A stretch of DNA of 15,235 nucleotides from Streptosporangiaceae bacterium (GTDB lineage Bacteria; Actinomycetota; Actinomycetes; Streptosporangiales; Streptosporangiaceae): the NCBI GenBank assembly GCA_030045295.1, contig JASIGD010000353.1:1-15235 (forward strand). The letters are read 5' to 3'. Shown in pieces: positions 12,567 to 15,235 of the stretch (the first letter of the stretch is position 1; every line of letters begins with the position of its first letter). The notes under the pieces are model-generated. The model was not told the origin of the DNA. It did no database searches and saw nothing but the letters and a program-made list of their open reading frames with translations. A program made the translations under genes and the position numbers.

Positions 12567-14099
12567 ATGGCAGCGATGACGGCTGATGCCAGCAACGCCG
12601 CAACCACTGGGACGGCCTTGCTGACGCTATGGAAGGTCGGCCGTGTCGAGCTGCCGAGGATCACCAAGGTCTACCGGGACGCGCTGGCCGGCCTTGACGG
12701 TGCCAAGAGCGCCGGTGTGGCCGGGCCCGGCGAGGTCTTTGCGCTCTGGGCGAAGGTGCGCGACGAGCTCCAGGGTGTCCTGGTCCTGTCTGTGCGCCGT
12801 ACCGAGGCCGCGGGCGAGGCGGTGTGCCGGGCGATCGCGGAGTACACCGGCGCCGATCCCGACGGCAGGAATTCCAGTGCTGTGGCCGGCCAGGAGCTCT
12901 GGCGGAAGATCAACGATCCTCGGGAGGTCGACCCCGAGGATCCGGAACAGAACCCGCCGCCGGCGCCGCCACGCCGAGCCGCTCAAGACGACCCATATGT
13001 ACCGAACGCCGACGCCGGGACTACTGCGGCGCCGGGCTACCTGACCGGGCTGACCACGAAGGCCGAGGAGGTCAAGCGCCTGGCGATCGCGAAGAAGAAG
13101 GACGATCCGAAAGCGTTCGGCGACTGGATCGATCACCAGTTCCGTGCCTACAGCGACAAGGTCCATACGGCGTATGGTGAGTGGGCCGAGGCCTACGAGC
13201 AGTGGCAGAAGCAGCGGCCCAGGCATGGCGGCGCCGGGTCCCCTCCGCCGGACAAGCCGCTTCAGCTCGACCGGATACCCACGTCGGAGCTGAAGGCCGC
13301 CTACGACAAGGAAGTCGAGAGGTCCTACGACTGGATCGTTCCGGCGTTCCAGGAATGGGCCGCGTCAGATCCTGATGCCTTCACCGAGCACATAGCCGCC
13401 ATTCGCGCCACCGAGGGCCGGCTGGGCGACGGCGAAGCGCTCCGGCTCGCGACCAGCGCGCAGATCAATCTCGGGTCGCAGTGGGACGGCGCGCACTGCA
13501 CGAACCTGCGGAACTTCCTCGGCACGCTGCTCGTCGTGCGGGGCAACCAGCAGGCGGTCGCGCGGACGCTGCGCGAGCTGCTGGAGGCCGAGCAGGCCCT
13601 GTACCGGCAGGCGCAAGGCGACATGGTGCAGCTCGTCGGCAATGTCCTGGTTGCGATCGAGGACAGCGGCGGCGAGGGCAAGCCCGAGACCCGGACCCAT
13701 CTGACGATCCTCAGTGCTGTGGCCTGGATTGCCGGCGCCGCCCTCGCGATACCATCTGGTGGCGCGTCGATCTACGCCGGCGTGGTCACTCTCAACGCGA
13801 TCGCCGCGGTGTCCGGCGCCGCCGCGAGCCTGCGGCCGGGCGGAAGCGCGAAATCGCTCAGCGCGGACACCGTGGACGGCGTCCTGGAGAAGATGTCTGA
13901 GGTAATGGCGCAGGCACGGTCCGATCTCGCGGAGCGGGAGAAGGACATCACCGCAGCACTGCAGCACAACCTTGAAGCGCTCGCGAGCTTGCGGCATCAA
14001 GCCGAAGATGCCAACGTCAACAGCCCGATCGCGCCAGCGCAGCCCACGATTGTCGACGCCGCGCCCGGCGACATCGGCAGCCGCCTGCACCCGCGGTAA
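12567..14099 (+). CDS. Unrecognised 510-residue helical protein with WxG-like hairpin and hydrophobic segment
   Basis: I do not recognise a named family. What can be seen is as follows. The first roughly 95 residues are a helical segment (LLTLWKVGRVELPRITKVYRDAL, FALWAKVRDELQGVLVLSVRR) ending EAVCRAIAEYTGADPDG, much like the C-terminal helix of WXG100/ESX proteins. A Pro-rich acidic linker follows (about 120-140). A charged helical part (about 150-215) and a second Pro/Gly linker (about 217-231) come next. A long helical hairpin then has WDG (306-308) at its bend. A hydrophobic segment of about 44 residues (379-422) could be a membrane hairpin, and a coiled-coil-like tail (EKMSEVMAQARSDLAEREKDITAALQHNLEAL) follows. 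The build recalls type VII secretion substrates or effectors, but no secretion genes are nearby and no C-terminal YxxxD/E signal is clear. ATG 12567 has GGAG close upstream; ATG 12576 is the alternative. Confidence 0.75.
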   Translation: MAAMTADASNAATTGTALLTLWKVGRVELPRITKVYRDALAGLDGAKSAGVAGPGEVFALWAKVRDELQGVLVLSVRRTEAAGEAVCRAIAEYTGADPDGRNSSAVAGQELWRKINDPREVDPEDPEQNPPPAPPRRAAQDDPYVPNADAGTTAAPGYLTGLTTKAEEVKRLAIAKKKDDPKAFGDWIDHQFRAYSDKVHTAYGEWAEAYEQWQKQRPRHGGAGSPPPDKPLQLDRIPTSELKAAYDKEVERSYDWIVPAFQEWAASDPDAFTEHIAAIRATEGRLGDGEALRLATSAQINLGSQWDGAHCTNLRNFLGTLLVVRGNQQAVARTLRELLEAEQALYRQAQGDMVQLVGNVLVAIEDSGGEGKPETRTHLTILSAVAWIAGAALAIPSGGASIYAGVVTLNAIAAVSGAAASLRPGGSAKSLSADTVDGVLEKMSEVMAQARSDLAEREKDITAALQHNLEALASLRHQAEDANVNSPIAPAQPTIVDAAPGDIGSRLHPR

Positions 14100-14215
14100 G
14101 CCGCCGGCAGCGTCGCATCAGGCCTCCCGGTTGAACCCGTCCGCCCCGGGCCGGTCGGGATCGCCATCCTGTCCGCCGGGCGTCCACACCCACCGTCCCC
14201 GGGTCGCGGGGGTGA

Positions 14216-14785
14216 TCAGGACGCGCCGGTCACCTCTGCGACCGCGGTGGTGATGGCATCCGCCTGTGGCGTGACCGCCGTGCCGTTAACGAACACGGTC
14301 GGGGTCGCGGTGACCCCCAGCGCGGTGGCCCGCGCGGTCACGTACGGCGGCCAGTCCAGGTACATCCCGCTGCCCAGGCAGGCAGAGAACCCGTTGCTGA
14401 GGCCCACGACGTGGCCGATCCCGGCCAGTTCGGCGTTGCTCAGGCCGGCGCTGCCCTCGGGCGGCTGGTTGACGAATAGCGCGTGCGCGTACTGCGTGAA
14501 CCGCTGGCCATCGGCGGCGCAGCCCGACGCCGCGGCCGCGCGCGTCGAGTAGCGCGTCGTCGACGCGGCGTCGAGGAAGTTCATCGGGTGGTACACCACG
14601 CTGGCCTGGTCGTTGCGCAGTAGGCGTTCCAGCGCCGACCCGGCGGAAAGCTCGAACCGCCGGCAGAACGGGCACATGAAGTCGATGAATAGGTCTACGC
14701 GGACCGGGCCAGCACCGACCTTGATCCCGTCGCCTTCGCCGGTCGCACCTGATGGAACGACGCTGGGGGCAGCCGGTCCCGTCAT
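14216..14785 (-). CDS. DsbA-like thioredoxin-fold protein
   Basis: This 189-residue protein has the DsbA-type pattern. Strand VRVDLFIDFMCPFC carries the CxxC active site (Cys38-Pro-Phe-Cys41). An inserted helical domain follows (YSTRAAAASGCAADGQRF and onward to GLSNGFSACLGS). The cis-Pro loop TATPTVFVNG and a C-terminal helix (ADAITTAVAEV) complete the fold. The family catalyses thiol-disulfide exchange or acts as a disulfide-handling chaperone. The N-terminus (TGPAAPSVVPSGA) has no hydrophobic signal sequence, so a cytoplasmic location is likely, unlike classical DsbA. The ATG at 14785 is chosen for its GGAGGAG ribosome-binding site 6 bases upstream. It is transcribed away from the HTH gene and faces the 510-residue protein gene tail to tail. 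Confidence 0.85.
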   Translation of the reverse strand: MTGPAAPSVVPSGATGEGDGIKVGAGPVRVDLFIDFMCPFCRRFELSAGSALERLLRNDQASVVYHPMNFLDAASTTRYSTRAAAASGCAADGQRFTQYAHALFVNQPPEGSAGLSNAELAGIGHVVGLSNGFSACLGSGMYLDWPPYVTARATALGVTATPTVFVNGTAVTPQADAITTAVAEVTGAS

Positions 14786-14827
14786 TGGCCTCTCCTCCGA
14801 GAGCAATCCGAGTCTTGGACGGTGATC

Positions 14828-14837
14828 AGGCTAACGT
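14828..14837. promoter_or_regulatory. Overlapping divergent -10-like boxes
   Basis: On the plus strand TAACGT (14832-14837) stands 8 bases before the HTH gene's ATG at 14846. On the minus strand TAGCCT (14833-14828) lies about 43 bases before the DsbA-like gene's ATG. The two hexamers share two bases, so firing of one would block the other. No convincing -35 was found for either, so this is a visual suggestion. Confidence 0.3.
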
Positions 14838-14845
14838 CCGCAGGG

Positions 14846-15163
14846 ATGAGTGGCCATCCCTCCGATCGCCTGATTTGCGCCGGCCGGGCGGATCGGCAGC
14901 ACCACGCGCCAGCGGAACCCCCGAGCGTGGCACAGCAGGTTTCCCGGATGTCCCCGCCGCAGGTACTGGACCGGATCGGGCGTGCCCGCGTCGCGCAGCA
15001 GAGGGCAGAAGCCGAACTCGCAGCGCTGGTCGACCGTGCCGTCGAGCTCGGGCTTGGCTGGCCTCAGATCGCCGCCCGGCTCGGGGTCACCAGGCAGGCG
15101 GCCCGCCAGCACTACCAGCGCCGCCACCGCAACGGCCCCTCCCGTCAGGATCGGTCGGCCTGA
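14846..15163 (+). CDS. Small helix-turn-helix protein
   Basis: This 105-residue protein has a C-terminal helix-turn-helix: AALVDRAVELGLGWPQIAARLGVTRQAARQHYQRRHRN. The spacing W.QIAARLGVTRQAARQHY is that of simple sigma-region/MarR-like DNA-binding modules. It is preceded by a coiled-coil-like stretch (VLDRIGRARVAQQRAEAEL). The N-terminal about 40 residues are low in structure, so a start at the internal ATG (14948) is possible. No sensor domain is visible; it is probably a DNA-binding regulator. Its upstream neighbour, the DsbA-like gene, is divergent and shares a 60-base promoter region, so it could be a target. Confidence 0.7.
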   Translation: MSGHPSDRLICAGRADRQHHAPAEPPSVAQQVSRMSPPQVLDRIGRARVAQQRAEAELAALVDRAVELGLGWPQIAARLGVTRQAARQHYQRRHRNGPSRQDRSA

Positions 15164-15235
15164 TTCACCGTTGGTCGCGGTGCTAGTCCGAGCTGCTCGG
15201 CGTATTTCGCTACGCGCTCGCAGATCGCCTCGACG
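15145..15235 (-). CDS. C-terminal end of an unidentified gene (cut by window edge)
   Basis: The frame from the right edge down to a TGA at 15147-15145 gives about 30 residues: EAICERVAKYAEQLGLAP, then RPTVNQADRS. It looks like a natural helical C-terminus with ordinary codon use and overlaps the end of the HTH gene by 19 bases in tail-to-tail order. It is too short to name. Confidence 0.3.
   Translation of the reverse strand, partial: VEAICERVAKYAEQLGLAPRPTVNQADRS

Noticed and set aside
13365..14090. 241-codon minus-strand frame
   Set aside because: Antisense shadow of the 510-residue protein gene, rich in Arg and Leu, with no family pattern.
1..15235. CRISPR arrays, tRNA and rRNA genes, complete insertion sequences
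   Set aside because: No regularly spaced repeats, cloverleaf or rRNA-like segments, or transposase frames with paired inverted ends were seen on either strand.

Overview
The window is very GC-rich and uses GC-ending codons throughout. Several starts look leaderless: a TAnnnT box lies 6-8 bases before a GTG or ATG. The gene families present are SnoaL/NTF2-like, VOC, GYD, muconolactone-isomerase-like, flavin split-barrel, zeta-crystallin-type reductase and a DUF4062-STAND ATPase. Together these point to an actinobacterium with a large genome, probably of the Streptosporangiales or Streptomycetales type. I see no rRNA, tRNA, CRISPR array, complete insertion sequence or phage module.

Layout, left to right. 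(1) 1-788, minus: N-terminal part of a DUF4062 + P-loop STAND/AfsR-like ATPase, cut by the window edge. (2) 1210-2593, plus: a SnoaL-like protein and a class I SAM methyltransferase. (3) 2656-2798: a frameshifted remnant of an NTF2-like gene. (4) 2938-4835, plus: a GYD-domain protein, a pyridoxamine-oxidase-like flavin protein and a quinone-reductase-like dehydrogenase; the last two overlap. (5) 5129-6378: a scrapyard of three gene pieces, namely the N-terminus of an AmmeMemoRadiSam-type radical SAM enzyme (plus), a piece of a glycosyltransferase-like protein (minus) and a piece of a TetR regulator (minus). (6) 6532-6996, minus: a VOC protein. (7) 6997-7595: a gene-free stretch containing a perfect 8+8 bp inverted repeat. 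(8) 7596-8928, plus: a two-domain muconolactone-isomerase-like protein, then an SDR that lacks the usual catalytic tyrosine. (9) 9004-9305, minus: broken pieces of another SDR and of a flavoprotein disulfide oxidoreductase, sitting just behind an intact VOC gene (9302-9925, minus). (10) 10115-10978, minus: a double SnoaL/NTF2-like protein. (11) 11101-11328, plus: the C-terminus of a metallo-beta-lactamase-fold hydrolase. (12) 11585-12328, plus: an alpha/beta hydrolase. (13) 12567-14099, plus: an unrecognised 510-residue helical protein with a WxG-like hairpin and a hydrophobic segment. (14) 14216-14785, minus: a DsbA-like thioredoxin-fold protein, divergent from a small helix-turn-helix protein (14846-15163, plus). 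(15) A partial C-terminus at the right edge, minus.

Most intact genes encode small soluble enzymes of redox, detoxification or tailoring type. Only two groups look co-transcribed: 2938-4835 and 7596-8928. The strongest impression is of an accessory region under active turnover. At least seven gene relics lie between the intact genes, some fused directly to each other at sharp junctions.

I found no clear multi-gene undescribed system. The best candidates for new biology are the 510-residue helical protein at 12567-14099 and the DUF4062-STAND ATPase at the left edge.
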